64,000 nucleotides of DNA from Ascaris suum (taxonomy: Eukaryota; Nematoda; Chromadorea; Rhabditida; Ascarididae): the NCBI GenBank assembly GCA_013433145.1, contig CM024179.1:7165300-7229299 (forward strand), written 5' to 3'. A model generated the notes under the pieces. That model was not told the DNA's origin, did no database searches, and saw only the letters and a program-made list of their open reading frames with translations. Position numbers and translations under genes: made by a program. This document shows positions 53,357 to 63,791 of the stretch, piece by piece (the first letter of the stretch is position 1; every line of letters starts with the position of its first letter).

Positions 53357-53515
53357 CATACCTGGCCTTTGCGAACCAGGCGCAACACTATTTTAGAAAT
53401 AATGTGGAAGCGGTTTCTTCTCAACGTAGCCGAGGTGTTTCGAACACTATTTTCACAAAAAAAGTTTCCGAAGTGGTGATCCGTCCGAAACATTCGTAGA
53501 TACCTGAGAATCCGC

Positions 53516-53587
53516 GGTCCCGTGGTGTAGCGGTCAGCACTCAGGACTTTGAATCCTGCGACGGGAGTTCAAATCTCCCCGGGACCT
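53516..53587 (+). tRNA. tRNA-Gln (TTG), array copy 42
   Basis: Regular, TTG. Confidence 0.95.
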
Positions 53588-53745
53588 CATACCTGGCCTT
53601 TGCGAAACATGCGCAACACTATTTTAGAAATAATGGGAAGCGGTTTCTTCTCAACGTAGCCGAGGTGTTTCGAACACTATTTTCACAAAAAAAGTTTCCG
53701 AAGTGGTGATCCGTCCGAAACATTCGTACATCCATGAGAATCCGC

Positions 53746-53816
53746 GGTCCCGTGGTGTAGCGGTCAGCACTCAGGACTTTGAATCCTGCGACGGGAGTTC
53801 AAATCTCCCCGGACCT
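53746..53816 (+). tRNA. tRNA-Gln (TTG), array copy 43
   Basis: TTG; acceptor 3' strand one G short. Confidence 0.75.
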
Positions 53817-53972
53817 CATACCTACGCCGTTGCGAAACAAGCAACACTATTTTAGAAATAATGGGAAGCGGTTTCTTCTCAACGTAGCCGAGGTGTTTCG
53901 AACACTATTTTCACAAAAAAAGTTTCCGAAGTGGTCGATCCGTCCGAAACATTCGTAGATATGAGAATCCGC

Positions 53973-54044
53973 GGTCCCGTGGTGTAGCGGTCAGCACTCA
54001 GGACTTTGAATCCTGCGACGGGAGTTCAAATCTCCCCGGGACCT
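53973..54044 (+). tRNA. tRNA-Gln (TTG), array copy 44
   Basis: Regular, TTG. Confidence 0.95.
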
Positions 54045-54203
54045 CATACCTGGCCTTTGCGAACCATGCGCAACACTATTTTAGAAATAATGTGGAAGCG
54101 GTTTCTTCTCAACGTAGCCGAGGTGTTTCGAACACTATTTTCACAAAAAAAGTTTCCGAAGTGGTCGATCCGTCCGAAACATTCGTACATCCTGAGAATC
54201 CGC

Positions 54204-54275
54204 GGTCCCGTGGTGTAGCGGTCAGCACTCAGGACTTTGAATCCTGCGACGGGAGTTCAAATCTCCCCGGGACCT
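54204..54275 (+). tRNA. tRNA-Gln (TTG), array copy 45
   Basis: Regular, TTG. Confidence 0.95.
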
Positions 54276-54435
54276 CATACCTACGCCGTTGCCAAATTGA
54301 AGCAACACTATTTTAGAAATAATGTGGAAGCGGTTTCTTCTCAACGTAGCCGAGGTGTTTCGAACACTATTTTCACAAAAAAAGTTTCCGAAGTGGTGAT
54401 CCGTCCGAAACATTCGTAGATACCTGAGAATCCGC

Positions 54436-54507
54436 GGTCCCGTGGTGTAGCGGTCAGCACTCAGGACTTTGAATCCTGCGACGGGAGTTCAAATCTCCCC
54501 GGGACCT
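54436..54507 (+). tRNA. tRNA-Gln (TTG), array copy 46
   Basis: Regular, TTG. Confidence 0.95.
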
Positions 54508-54666
54508 CATACCTGGCCGTTGCGAAACAGCGCAACACTATTTTAGAAATAATGTGGAAGCGGTTTCTTCTCAACGTAGCCGAGGTGTTTCGAACACTAT
54601 TTTCACAAAAAAAGTTTCCGAAGTGGTCGATCCGTCCGAAACATTCGTAGATACCTGAGAATCCGC

Positions 54667-54738
54667 GGTCCCGTGGTGTAGCGGTCAGCACTCAGGACTC
54701 TGAATCCTGCGACGGGAGTTCAAATCTCCCCGGGACCT
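54667..54738 (+). tRNA. tRNA-Gln (CTG), array copy 47
   Basis: Regular, CTG; first of three consecutive CTG copies. Confidence 0.95.
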
Positions 54739-54896
54739 CATACCTGGCCTTTGCGAAACATGCGCAACACTATTTTAGAAATAATGGGAAGCGGTTTCTT
54801 CTCAACGTAGCCGAGGTGTTTCGAACACTATTTTCACAAAAAAAGTTTCCGAAGTGGTGATCCGTCCGAAACATTCGTAGATACCTGAGAATCCGC

Positions 54897-54968
54897 GGTC
54901 CCGTGGTGTAGCGGTCAGCACTCAGGACTCTGAATCCTGCGACGGGAGTTCAAATCTCCCCGGGACCT
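54897..54968 (+). tRNA. tRNA-Gln (CTG), array copy 48
   Basis: Regular, CTG. Confidence 0.95.
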
Positions 54969-55127
54969 CATACCTACGCCTTTGCGAAACAGCGCAACAC
55001 TATTTTAGAAATAATGTGGAAGCGGTTTCTTCTCAACGTAGCCGAGGTGTTTCGAACACTATTTTCACAAAAAAAGTTTCCGAAGTGGTGATCCGTCCGA
55101 AACATTCGTAGATACCTGAGAATCCGC

Positions 55128-55199
55128 GGTCCCGTGGTGTAGCGGTCAGCACTCAGGACTCTGAATCCTGCGACGGGAGTTCAAATCTCCCCGGGACCT
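55128..55199 (+). tRNA. tRNA-Gln (CTG), array copy 49
   Basis: Regular, CTG. Confidence 0.95.
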
Positions 55200-55358
55200 C
55201 ATACCTGGCCTTTGCGAAACAGCGCAACACTATTTTAGAAATAATGTGGAAGCGGTTTCTTCTCAACGTAGCCGAGGTGTTTCGAACACTATTTTCACAA
55301 AAAAAGTTTCCGAAGTGGTCGATCCGTCCGAAACATTCGTAGATACCTGAGAATCCGC

Positions 55359-55430
55359 GGTCCCGTGGTGTAGCGGTCAGCACTCAGGACTTTGAATCCT
55401 GCGACGGGAGTTCAAATCTCCCCGGGACCT
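55359..55430 (+). tRNA. tRNA-Gln (TTG), array copy 50
   Basis: Regular, TTG; start of a run of 17 TTG copies. Confidence 0.95.
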
Positions 55431-55587
55431 CATACCTGGCCTTTGCGAAACATCGCAACACTATTTTAGAAATAATGGGAAGCGGTTTCTTCTCAACGTA
55501 GCCGAGGTGTTTCGAACACTATTTTCACAAAAAAAGTTTCCGAAGTGGTGATCCGTCCGAAACATTCGTACATACATGAGAATCCGC

Positions 55588-55658
55588 GGTCCCGTGGTGT
55601 AGCGGTCAGCACTCAGGACTTTGAATCCTGCGACGGGAGTTCAAATCTCCCCGGACCT
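55588..55658 (+). tRNA. tRNA-Gln (TTG), array copy 51
   Basis: TTG; acceptor 3' strand one G short. Confidence 0.75.
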
Positions 55659-55818
55659 CATACCTACGGCGTTGCGAACCAGGCGCAACACTATTTTAGA
55701 AATAATGTGGAAGCGGTTTCTTCTCAACGTAGCCGAGGTGTTTCGAACACTATTTTCACAAAAAAAGTTTCCGAAGTGGTGATCCGTCCGAAACATTCGT
55801 AGATACCTGAGAATCCGC

Positions 55819-55890
55819 GGTCCCGTGGTGTAGCGGTCAGCACTCAGGACTTTGAATCCTGCGACGGGAGTTCAAATCTCCCCGGGACCT
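55819..55890 (+). tRNA. tRNA-Gln (TTG), array copy 52
   Basis: Regular, TTG. Confidence 0.95.
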
Positions 55891-56049
55891 CATACCTGGC
55901 CTTTGCGAACCATGCGCAACACTATTTTAGAAATAATGTGGAAGCGGTTTCTTCTCAACGTAGCCGAGGTGTTTCGAACACTATTTTCACAAAAAAAGTT
56001 TCCGAAGTGGTGATCCGTCCGAAACATTCGTAGATACCTGAGAATCCGC

Positions 56050-56121
56050 GGTCCCGTGGTGTAGCGGTCAGCACTCAGGACTTTGAATCCTGCGACGGGA
56101 GTTCAAATCTCCCCGGGACCT
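56050..56121 (+). tRNA. tRNA-Gln (TTG), array copy 53
   Basis: Regular, TTG. Confidence 0.95.
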
Positions 56122-56279
56122 CATACCTGGCCTTGCGAAATTGAAGCAACACTATTTTAGAAATAATGTGGAAGCGGTTTCTTCTCAACGTAGCCGAGGT
56201 GTTTCGAACACTATTTTCACAAAAAAAGTTTCCGAAGTGGTCGATCCGTCCGAAACATTCGTACATCCTGAGAATCCGC

Positions 56280-56351
56280 GGTCCCGTGGTGTAGCGGTCA
56301 GCACTCAGGACTTTGAATCCTGCGACGGGAGTTCAAATCTCCCCGGGACCT
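56280..56351 (+). tRNA. tRNA-Gln (TTG), array copy 54
   Basis: Regular, TTG. Confidence 0.95.
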
Positions 56352-56510
56352 CATACCTGGCCGTTGCGAAATTGCGCAACACTATTTTAGAAATAATGTG
56401 GAAGCGGTTTCTTCTCAACGTAGCCGAGGTGTTTCGAACACTATTTTCACAAAAAAAGTTTCCGAAGTGGTCGATCCGTCCGAAACATTCGTACATACCT
56501 GAGAATCCGC

Positions 56511-56582
56511 GGTCCCGTGGTGTAGCGGTCAGCACTCAGGACTTTGAATCCTGCGACGGGAGTTCAAATCTCCCCGGGACCT
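56511..56582 (+). tRNA. tRNA-Gln (TTG), array copy 55
   Basis: Regular, TTG. Confidence 0.95.
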
Positions 56583-56740
56583 CATACCTGGCCTTTGCGA
56601 AACGCGCAACACTATTTTAGAAATAATGTGGAAGCGGTTTCTTCTCAACGTAGCCGAGGTGTTTCGAACACTATTTTCACAAAAAAAGTTTCCGAAGTGG
56701 TCGATCCGTCCGAAACATTCGTACATACCTGAGAATCCGC

Positions 56741-56812
56741 GGTCCCGTGGTGTAGCGGTCAGCACTCAGGACTTTGAATCCTGCGACGGGAGTTCAAATC
56801 TCCCCGGGACCT
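56741..56812 (+). tRNA. tRNA-Gln (TTG), array copy 56
   Basis: Regular, TTG; its spacer has the short form GGTTTCCCTCAACG. Confidence 0.95.
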
Positions 56813-56972
56813 CATACCTACGGCGTTGCCAAATTGAAGCAACACTATTTTAGAAATAATGTGGAAGCGGTTTCCCTCAACGTAGCCGAGGTGTTTCGAA
56901 CACTATTTTCACAAAAAAAGTTTCCGAAGTGGTCGATCCGTCCGAAACATTCGTACATCCATGAGAATCCGC

Positions 56973-57043
56973 GGTCCCGTGGTGTAGCGGTCAGCACTCA
57001 GGACTTTGAATCCTGCGACGGGAGTTCAAATCTCCCCGGACCT
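56973..57043 (+). tRNA. tRNA-Gln (TTG), array copy 57
   Basis: TTG; acceptor 3' strand one G short. Confidence 0.75.
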
Positions 57044-57202
57044 CATACCTGGCCTTGCGAACCAGGCGCAACACTATTTTAGAAATAATGTGGAAGCGGT
57101 TTCTTCTCAAGGTAGCCGAGGTGTTTCGAACACTATTTTCACAAAAAAAGTTTCCGAAGTGGTCGATCCGTCCGAAACATTCGTACATCCATGAGAATCC
57201 GC

Positions 57203-57274
57203 GGTCCCGTGGTGTAGCGGTCAGCACTCAGGACTTTGAATCCTGCGACGGGAGTTCAAATCTCCCCGGGACCT
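57203..57274 (+). tRNA. tRNA-Gln (TTG), array copy 58
   Basis: Regular, TTG. Confidence 0.95.
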
Positions 57275-57430
57275 CATACCTGGCCTTGCGAAAGCGCAAC
57301 ACTATTTTAGAAATAATGTGGAAGCGGTTTCTTCTCAACGTAGCCGAGGTGTTTCGAACACTATTTTCACAAAAAAAGTTTCCGAAGTGGTCGATCCGTC
57401 CGAAACATTCGTACATACCTGAGAATCCGC

Positions 57431-57502
57431 GGTCCCGTGGTGTAGCGGTCAGCACTCAGGACTTTGAATCCTGCGACGGGAGTTCAAATCTCCCCGGGAC
57501 CT
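57431..57502 (+). tRNA. tRNA-Gln (TTG), array copy 59
   Basis: Regular, TTG. Confidence 0.95.
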
Positions 57503-57662
57503 CATACCTACGCCGTTGCCAAATTCAAGCAACACTATTTTAGAAATAATGTGGAAGCGGTTTCTTCTCAACGTAGCCGAGGTGTTTCGAACACTATTTT
57601 CACAAAAAAAGTTTCCGAAGTGGTCGATCCGTCCGAAACATTCGTACATCCTGAGAATCCGC

Positions 57663-57734
57663 GGTCCCGTGGTGTAGCGGTCAGCACTCAGGACTTTGAA
57701 TCCTGCGACGGGAGTTCAAATCTCCCCGGGACCT
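57663..57734 (+). tRNA. tRNA-Gln (TTG), array copy 60
   Basis: Regular, TTG. Confidence 0.95.
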
Positions 57735-57894
57735 CATACCTGGCCTTTGCGAAACAGGCGCAACACTATTTTAGAAATAATGTGGAAGCGGTTTCTTCTC
57801 AACGTAGCCGAGGTGTTTCGAACACTATTTTCACAAAAAAAGTTTCCGAAGTGGTCGATCCGTCCGAAACATTCGTACATCCATGAGAATCCGC

Positions 57895-57966
57895 GGTCCC
57901 GTGGTGTAGCGGTCAGCACTCAGGACTTTGAATCCTGCGACGGGAGTTCAAATCTCCCCGGGACCT
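57895..57966 (+). tRNA. tRNA-Gln (TTG), array copy 61
   Basis: Regular, TTG. Confidence 0.95.
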
Positions 57967-58126
57967 CATACCTGGCCTTTGCGAAACATGCGCAACACTA
58001 TTTTAGAAATAATGTGGAAGCGGTTTCTTCTCAAGGTAGCCGAGGTGTTTCGAACACTATTTTCACAAAAAAAGTTTCCGAAGTGGTCGATCCGTCCGAA
58101 ACATTCGTACATCCATGAGACTCCGC

Positions 58127-58198
58127 GGTCCCGTGGTGTAGCGGTCAGCACTCAGGACTTTGAATCCTGCGACGGGAGTTCAAATCTCCCCGGGACCT
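58127..58198 (+). tRNA. tRNA-Gln (TTG), array copy 62
   Basis: Regular, TTG. Confidence 0.95.
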
Positions 58199-58358
58199 CA
58201 TACCTACGGCCGTTGCGTGTTCAAGCAACACTATTTTAGAAATAATGTGGAAGCGGTTTCTTCTCAAGTAGCCGAGGTGTTTCGAACACTATTTTCACAA
58301 AAAAAGTTTCCGAAGTGGTCGATCCGTCCGAAACATTCGTACATCCATGAGAATCCGC

Positions 58359-58430
58359 GGTCCCGTGGTGTAGCGGTCAGCACTCAGGACTTTGAATCCT
58401 GCGACGGGAGTTCAAATCTCCCCGGGACCT
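58359..58430 (+). tRNA. tRNA-Gln (TTG), array copy 63
   Basis: Regular, TTG. Confidence 0.95.
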
Positions 58431-58588
58431 CATACCTGGCCTTGCGAACCAGAAGCAACACTATTTTAGAAATAATGTGGAAGCGGTTTCTTCTCAACGT
58501 AGCCGAGGTGTTTCGAACACTATTTTCACAAAAAAAGTTTCCGAAGTGGTCGATCCGTCCGAAACATTCGTACATCCTGAGAATCCGC

Positions 58589-58660
58589 GGTCCCGTGGTG
58601 TAGCGGTCAGCACTCAGGACTTTGAATCCTGCGACGGGAGTTCAAATCTCCCCGGGACCT
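58589..58660 (+). tRNA. tRNA-Gln (TTG), array copy 64
   Basis: Regular, TTG; its spacer shares the short GGTTTCCCTCAACG form with copy 56. Confidence 0.95.
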
Positions 58661-58820
58661 CATACCTACGGCGTTGCGAAATTGAAGCAACACTATTTTA
58701 GAAATAATGTGGAAGCGGTTTCCCTCAACGTAGCCGAGGTGTTTCGAACACTATTTTCACAAAAAAAGTTTCCGAAGTGGTCGATCCGTCCGAAACATTC
58801 GTACATACCTGAGAATCCGC

Positions 58821-58892
58821 GGTCCCGTGGTGTAGCGGTCAGCACTCAGGACTTTGAATCCTGCGACGGGAGTTCAAATCTCCCCGGGACCT
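58821..58892 (+). tRNA. tRNA-Gln (TTG), array copy 65
   Basis: Regular, TTG. Confidence 0.95.
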
Positions 58893-59052
58893 CATACCTA
58901 CGCCGTTGCGTGTTCAAATAACACTATTTTAGAAATAATGTGGAAGCGGTTTCTTCTCAACGTAGCCGAGGTGTTTCGAACACTATTTTCACAAAAAAAG
59001 TTTCCGAAGTGGTCGATCCGTCCGAAACATTCGTACATCCATGAGAATCCGC

Positions 59053-59124
59053 GGTCCCGTGGTGTAGCGGTCAGCACTCAGGACTTTGAATCCTGCGACG
59101 GGAGTTCAAATCTCCCCGGGACCT
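59053..59124 (+). tRNA. tRNA-Gln (TTG), array copy 66
   Basis: Regular, TTG; end of the long TTG run. Confidence 0.95.
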
Positions 59125-59284
59125 CATACCTACGGCCGTTGCGAACCAAGCAACACTATTTTAGAAATAATGTGGAAGCGGTTTCTTCTCAACGTAGCCG
59201 AGGTGTTTCGAACACTATTTTCACAAAAAAAGTTTCCGAAGTGGTCGATCCGTCCGAAACATTCGTAGATACCTGAGAATCCGC

Positions 59285-59356
59285 GGTCCCGTGGTGTAGC
59301 GGTCAGCACTCAGGACTCTGAATCCTGCGACGGGAGTTCAAATCTCCCCGGGACCT
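59285..59356 (+). tRNA. tRNA-Gln (CTG), array copy 67
   Basis: Regular, CTG. Confidence 0.95.
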
Positions 59357-59516
59357 CATACCTGGCCTTTGCGAACCAGGCGCAACACTATTTTAGAAAT
59401 AATGTGGAAGCGGTTTCTTCTCAACGTAGCCGAGGTGTTTCGAACACTATTTTCACAAAAAAAGTTTCCGAAGTGGTCGATCCGTCCGAAACATTCGTAG
59501 ATACCTGAGAATCCGC

Positions 59517-59588
59517 GGTCCCGTGGTGTAGCGGTCAGCACTCAGGACTCTGAATCCTGCGACGGGAGTTCAAATCTCCCCGGGACCT
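59517..59588 (+). tRNA. tRNA-Gln (CTG), array copy 68
   Basis: Regular, CTG. Confidence 0.95.
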
Positions 59589-59743
59589 CATACCTACGCC
59601 GTTGCCAAGCAACACTATTTTAGAAATAATGTGGAAGCGGTTTCTTCTCAACGTAGCCGAGGTGTTTCGAACACTATTTTCACAAAAAAAGTTTCCGAAG
59701 TGGTCGATCCGTCCGAAACATTCGTACATCCATGAGAATCCGC

Positions 59744-59778
59744 GGTCCCGTGGTGTAGCGGTTCAGCTCAGGACTCTG
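59744..59778 (+). pseudogene. Truncated tRNA-Gln, array copy 69
   Basis: Begins normally but breaks in the anticodon region (CAGGACTCT) and joins directly to the spacer block GCCGAGGTG. The 3' half and about 110 bp of unit are deleted. GGTTCAGCTC in the D arm is also rearranged. Confidence 0.9.
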
Positions 59779-59865
59779 CCGAGGTGTTTTCGAACACTAT
59801 TTTCACAAAAAAAGTTTCCGAAGTGGTGATCCGTCCGAAACATTCGTAGATACCTGAGAATCCGC

Positions 59866-59937
59866 GGTCCCGTGGTGTAGCGGTCAGCACTCAGGACTTT
59901 GAATCCTGCGACGGGAGTTCAAATCTCCCCGGGACCT
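59866..59937 (+). tRNA. tRNA-Gln (TTG), array copy 70
   Basis: Regular, TTG. Confidence 0.95.
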
Positions 59938-60097
59938 CATACCTGGCCGTTGCGAACCAGAAGCAACACTATTTTAGAAATAATGTGGAAGCGGTTTCTT
60001 CTCAACGTAGCCGAGGTGTTTCGAACACTATTTTCACAAAAAAAGTTTCCGAAGTGGTCGATCCGTCCGAAACATTCGTACATACCTGAGAATCCGC

Positions 60098-60168
60098 GGT
60101 CCCGTGGTGTAGCGGTCAGCACTCAGGACTTTGAATCCTGCGACGGGAGTTCAAATCTCCCCGGACCT
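60098..60168 (+). tRNA. tRNA-Gln (TTG), array copy 71
   Basis: TTG; acceptor 3' strand one G short. Confidence 0.75.
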
Positions 60169-60327
60169 CATACCTGGCCTTTGCGAACCAGGCGCAACAC
60201 TATTTTAGAAATAATGTGGAAGCGGTTTCTTCTCAAGGTAGCCGAGGTGTTTCGAACACTATTTTCACAAAAAAAGTTTCCGAAGTGGTGATCCGTCCGA
60301 AACATTCGTAGATACCTGAGAATCCGC

Positions 60328-60399
60328 GGTCCCGTGGTGTAGCGGTCAGCACTCAGGACTTTGAATCCTGCGACGGGAGTTCAAATCTCCCCGGGACCT
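60328..60399 (+). tRNA. tRNA-Gln (TTG), array copy 72
   Basis: Regular, TTG. Confidence 0.95.
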
Positions 60400-60558
60400 C
60401 ATACCTGGCCTTTGCGAACCATGCGCAACACTATTTTAGAAATAATGTGGAAGCGGTTTCTTCTCAACGTAGCCGAGGTGTTTCGAACACTATTTTCACA
60501 AAAAAAGTTTCCGAAGTGGTGATCCGTCCGAAACATTCGTAGATACCTGAGAATCCGC

Positions 60559-60629
60559 GGTCCCGTGGTGTAGCGGTCAGCACTCAGGACTTTGAATCCT
60601 GCGACGGGAGTTCAAATCTCCCCGGACCT
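60559..60629 (+). tRNA. tRNA-Gln (TTG), array copy 73
   Basis: TTG; acceptor 3' strand one G short. Confidence 0.75.
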
Positions 60630-60788
60630 CATACCTGGCCTTTGCGAACCAGGCGCAACACTATTTTAGAAATAATGTGGAAGCGGTTTCTTCTCAACGT
60701 AGCCGAGGTGTTTCGAACACTATTTTCACAAAAAAAGTTTCCGAAGTGGTGATCCGTCCGAAACATTCGTAGATACCTGAGAATCCGC

Positions 60789-60860
60789 GGTCCCGTGGTG
60801 TAGCGGTCAGCACTCAGGACTTTGAATCCTGCGACGGGAGTTCAAATCTCCCCGGGACCT
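60789..60860 (+). tRNA. tRNA-Gln (TTG), array copy 74
   Basis: Regular, TTG. Confidence 0.95.
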
Positions 60861-61018
60861 CATACCTACGCCGTTGCCGAACAAGCAACACTATTTTAGA
60901 AATAATGTGGAAGCGGTTTCTTCTCAACGTAGCCGAGGTGTTTCGAACACTATTTTCACAAAAAAAGTTTCCGAAGTGGTGATCCGTCCGAAACATTCGT
61001 AGATACCTGAGAATCCGC

Positions 61019-61090
61019 GGTCCCGTGGTGTAGCGGTCAGCACTCAGGACTCTGAATCCTGCGACGGGAGTTCAAATCTCCCCGGGACCT
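61019..61090 (+). tRNA. tRNA-Gln (CTG), array copy 75
   Basis: Regular, CTG. Confidence 0.95.
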
Positions 61091-61249
61091 CATACCTACG
61101 GCGTTGCCAAACAGAAGCAACACTATTTTAGAAATAATGTGGAAGCGGTTTCTTCTCAACGTAGCCGAGGTGTTTCGAACACTATTTTCACAAAAAAAGT
61201 TTCCGAAGTGGTGATCCGTCCGAAACATTCGTACATCCTGAGAATCCGC

Positions 61250-61321
61250 GGTCCCGTGGTGTAGCGGTCAGCACTCAGGACTTTGAATCCTGCGACGGGA
61301 GTTCAAATCTCCCCGGGACCT
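61250..61321 (+). tRNA. tRNA-Gln (TTG), array copy 76
   Basis: Regular, TTG. Confidence 0.95.
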
Positions 61322-61479
61322 CATACCTGGCCTTTGCGAACCAGGCGCAACACTATTTTAGAAATAATGTGGAAGCGGTTTCTCTCAAGGTAGCCGAGGT
61401 GTTTCGAACACTATTTTCACAAAAAAAGTTTCCGAAGTGGTGATCCGTCCGAAACATTCGTAGATACCTGAGAATCCGC

Positions 61480-61551
61480 GGTCCCGTGGTGTAGCGGTCA
61501 GCACTCAGGACTCTGAATCCTGCGACGGGAGTTCAAATCTCCCCGGGACCT
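61480..61551 (+). tRNA. tRNA-Gln (CTG), array copy 77
   Basis: Regular, CTG. Confidence 0.95.
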
Positions 61552-61711
61552 CATACCTACGCCGTTGCGAACCAGGCGCAACACTATTTTAGAAATAATG
61601 TGGAAGCGGTTTCTTCTCAAGGTAGCCGAGGTGTTTCGAACACTATTTTCACAAAAAAAGTTTCCGAAGTGGTGATCCGTCCGAAACATTCGTAGATACC
61701 TGAGAATCCGC

Positions 61712-61782
61712 GGTCCCGTGGTGTAGCGGTCAGCACTCAGGACTTTGAATCCTGCGACGGGAGTTCAAATCTCCCGGGACCT
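61712..61782 (+). tRNA. tRNA-Gln (TTG), array copy 78
   Basis: TTG; one C missing at the T-stem/acceptor junction (CTCCCGGGACC). Confidence 0.75.
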
Positions 61783-61943
61783 CATACCTACGGCCTTTGC
61801 GAACCAGGCGCAACACTATTTTAGAAATAATGTGGAAGCGGTTTCTTCTCAAGGTAGCCGAGGTGTTTCGAACACTATTTTCACAAAAAAAGTTTCCGAA
61901 GTGGTGATCCGTCCGAAACATTCGTAGATACCTGAGAATCCGC

Positions 61944-62015
61944 GGTCCCGTGGTGTAGCGGTCAGCACTCAGGACTTTGAATCCTGCGACGGGAGTTCAA
62001 ATCTCCCCGGGACCT
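61944..62015 (+). tRNA. tRNA-Gln (TTG), array copy 79
   Basis: Regular, TTG. Confidence 0.95.
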
Positions 62016-62175
62016 CATACCTACGCCGTTGCGAACCTGAAGCAACACTATTTTAGAAATAATGTGGAAGCGGTTTCTTCTCAAGGTAGCCGAGGTGTTT
62101 CGAACACTATTTTCACAAAAAAAGTTTCCGAAGTGGTGATCCGTCCGAAACATTCGTAGATACCTGAGAATCCGC

Positions 62176-62247
62176 GGTCCCGTGGTGTAGCGGTCAGCAC
62201 TCAGGACTTTGAATCCTGCGACGGGAGTTCAAATCTCCCCGGGACCT
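62176..62247 (+). tRNA. tRNA-Gln (TTG), array copy 80
   Basis: Regular, TTG. Confidence 0.95.
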
Positions 62248-62406
62248 CATACCTGGCCTTTGCGAACCAGGCGCAACACTATTTTAGAAATAATGTGGAA
62301 GCGGTTTCTTCTCAAGGTAGCCGAGGTGTTTCGAACACTATTTTCACAAAAAAAGTTTCCGAAGTGGTGATCCGTCCGAAACATTCGTAGATACCTGAGA
62401 ATCCGC

Positions 62407-62478
62407 GGTCCCGTGGTGTAGCGGTCAGCACTCAGGACTTTGAATCCTGCGACGGGAGTTCAAATCTCCCCGGGACCT
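62407..62478 (+). tRNA. tRNA-Gln (TTG), array copy 81
   Basis: Regular, TTG. Confidence 0.95.
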
Positions 62479-62640
62479 CATACCTACGGCCGTTGCGAAA
62501 CTGAAGCAACACTATTTTAGAAATAATGTGGAAGCGGTTTCTTCTCAAGGTAGCCGAGGTGTTTCGAACACTATTTTCACAAAAAAAGTTTCCGAAGTGG
62601 TCGATCCGTCCGAAACATTCGTACATACATGAGACTCCGC

Positions 62641-62712
62641 GGTCCCGTGGTGTAGCGGTCAGCACTCAGGACTTTGAATCCTGCGACGGGAGTTCAAATC
62701 TCCCCGGGACCT
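62641..62712 (+). tRNA. tRNA-Gln (TTG), array copy 82
   Basis: Regular, TTG. Confidence 0.95.
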
Positions 62713-62869
62713 CATACCTGGCCTTTGCGAAACAGGCGCAACACTATTTTAGAAATAATGTGGAAGCGGTTTTCTCAACGTAGCCGAGGTGTTTCGAACA
62801 CTATTTTCACAAAAAAAGTTTCCGAAGTGGTGATCCGTCCGAAACATTCGTAGATACCTGAGAATCCGC

Positions 62870-62940
62870 GGTCCCGTGGTGTAGCGGTCAGCACTCAGGA
62901 CTTTGAATCCTGCGACGGGAGTTCAAATCTCCCCGGACCT
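62870..62940 (+). tRNA. tRNA-Gln (TTG), array copy 83
   Basis: TTG; acceptor 3' strand one G short. Confidence 0.75.
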
Positions 62941-63099
62941 CATACCTGGCCTTTGCGAACCAGGCGCAACACTATTTTAGAAATAATGTGGAAGCGGTTT
63001 CTTCTCAAGGTAGCCGAGGTGTTTCGAACACTATTTTCACAAAAAAAGTTTCCGAAGTGGTGATCCGTCCGAAACATTCGTAGATACCTGAGAATCCGC

Positions 63100-63171
63100 G
63101 GTCCCGTGGTGTAGCGGTCAGCACTCAGGACTTTGAATCCTGCGACGGGAGTTCAAATCTCCCCGGGACCT
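63100..63171 (+). tRNA. tRNA-Gln (TTG), array copy 84
   Basis: Regular, TTG. Confidence 0.95.
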
Positions 63172-63330
63172 CATACCTACGGCCTTTGCGAAACAAGCAA
63201 CACTATTTTAGAAATAATGTGGAAGCGGTTTCTTCTCAAGGTAGCCGAGGTGTTTCGAACACTATTTTCACAAAAAAAGTTTCCGAAGTGGTGATCCGTC
63301 CGAAACATTCGTAGATACCTGAGAATCCGC

Positions 63331-63401
63331 GGTCCCGTGGTGTAGCGGTCAGCACTCAGGACTTTGAATCCTGCGACGGGAGTTCAAATCTCCCCGGACC
63401 T
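63331..63401 (+). tRNA. tRNA-Gln (TTG), array copy 85
   Basis: TTG; acceptor 3' strand one G short. Confidence 0.75.
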
Positions 63402-63560
63402 CATACCTGGCCGTTGCGAAACAGAAGCAACACTATTTTAGAAATAATGTGGAAGCGGTTTCTTCTCAACGTAGCCGAGGTGTTTCGAACACTATTTTCA
63501 CAAAAAAAGTTTCCGAAGTGGTGATCCGTCCGAAACATTCGTAGATACCTGAGAATCCGC

Positions 63561-63632
63561 GGTCCCGTGGTGTAGCGGTCAGCACTCAGGACTTTGAATC
63601 CTGCGACGGGAGTTCAAATCTCCCCGGGACCT
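63561..63632 (+). tRNA. tRNA-Gln (TTG), array copy 86
   Basis: Regular, TTG. Confidence 0.95.
63568..63579 (+). promoter_or_regulatory. Internal Pol III promoter (A box), representative
   Basis: TGGTGTAGCGG fits the A-box consensus TRGYNNARYGG exactly. The B box of the same gene, AGTTCAAATCT, is the form usual in tRNA-Gln. Both are unchanged in nearly all copies, so transcription competence is plausible. Confidence 0.7.
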
Positions 63633-63666
63633 CATACCTGGCCTTTGCGAAACAGGCGCAACACTA

Positions 63667-63670
63667 TTTT
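63667..63670 (+). terminator. Pol III T-run terminator, repeated in every unit
   Basis: The first run of four T after the tRNA lies about 35 nt past its end, inside the constant ACTATTTTAG. A second T4 occurs further down in ACTATTTTCAC. The position is constant through the array, so each unit could be an independent transcription unit with a trailer of about 35 nt. The coordinates are those of the unit whose tRNA ends at 63632. Confidence 0.6.
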
Positions 63671-63791
63671 AGAAATAATGTGGAAGCGGTTTCTTCTCAA
63701 GGTAGCCGAGGTGTTTCGAACACTATTTTCACAAAAAAAGTTTCCGAAGTGGTGATCCGTCCGAAACATTCGTAGATACCTGAGAATCCGC

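Noticed and set aside
43852..62783. Many open frames of 60-188 codons on both strands inside the array, with repeated peptides such as TLFSQKKFPKWSIRPKHS
   Set aside because: The unit length is close to 231, a multiple of three, so frames stay open through successive units. They cross tRNA genes, change with every one-base indel and have no start, splice or conservation logic.
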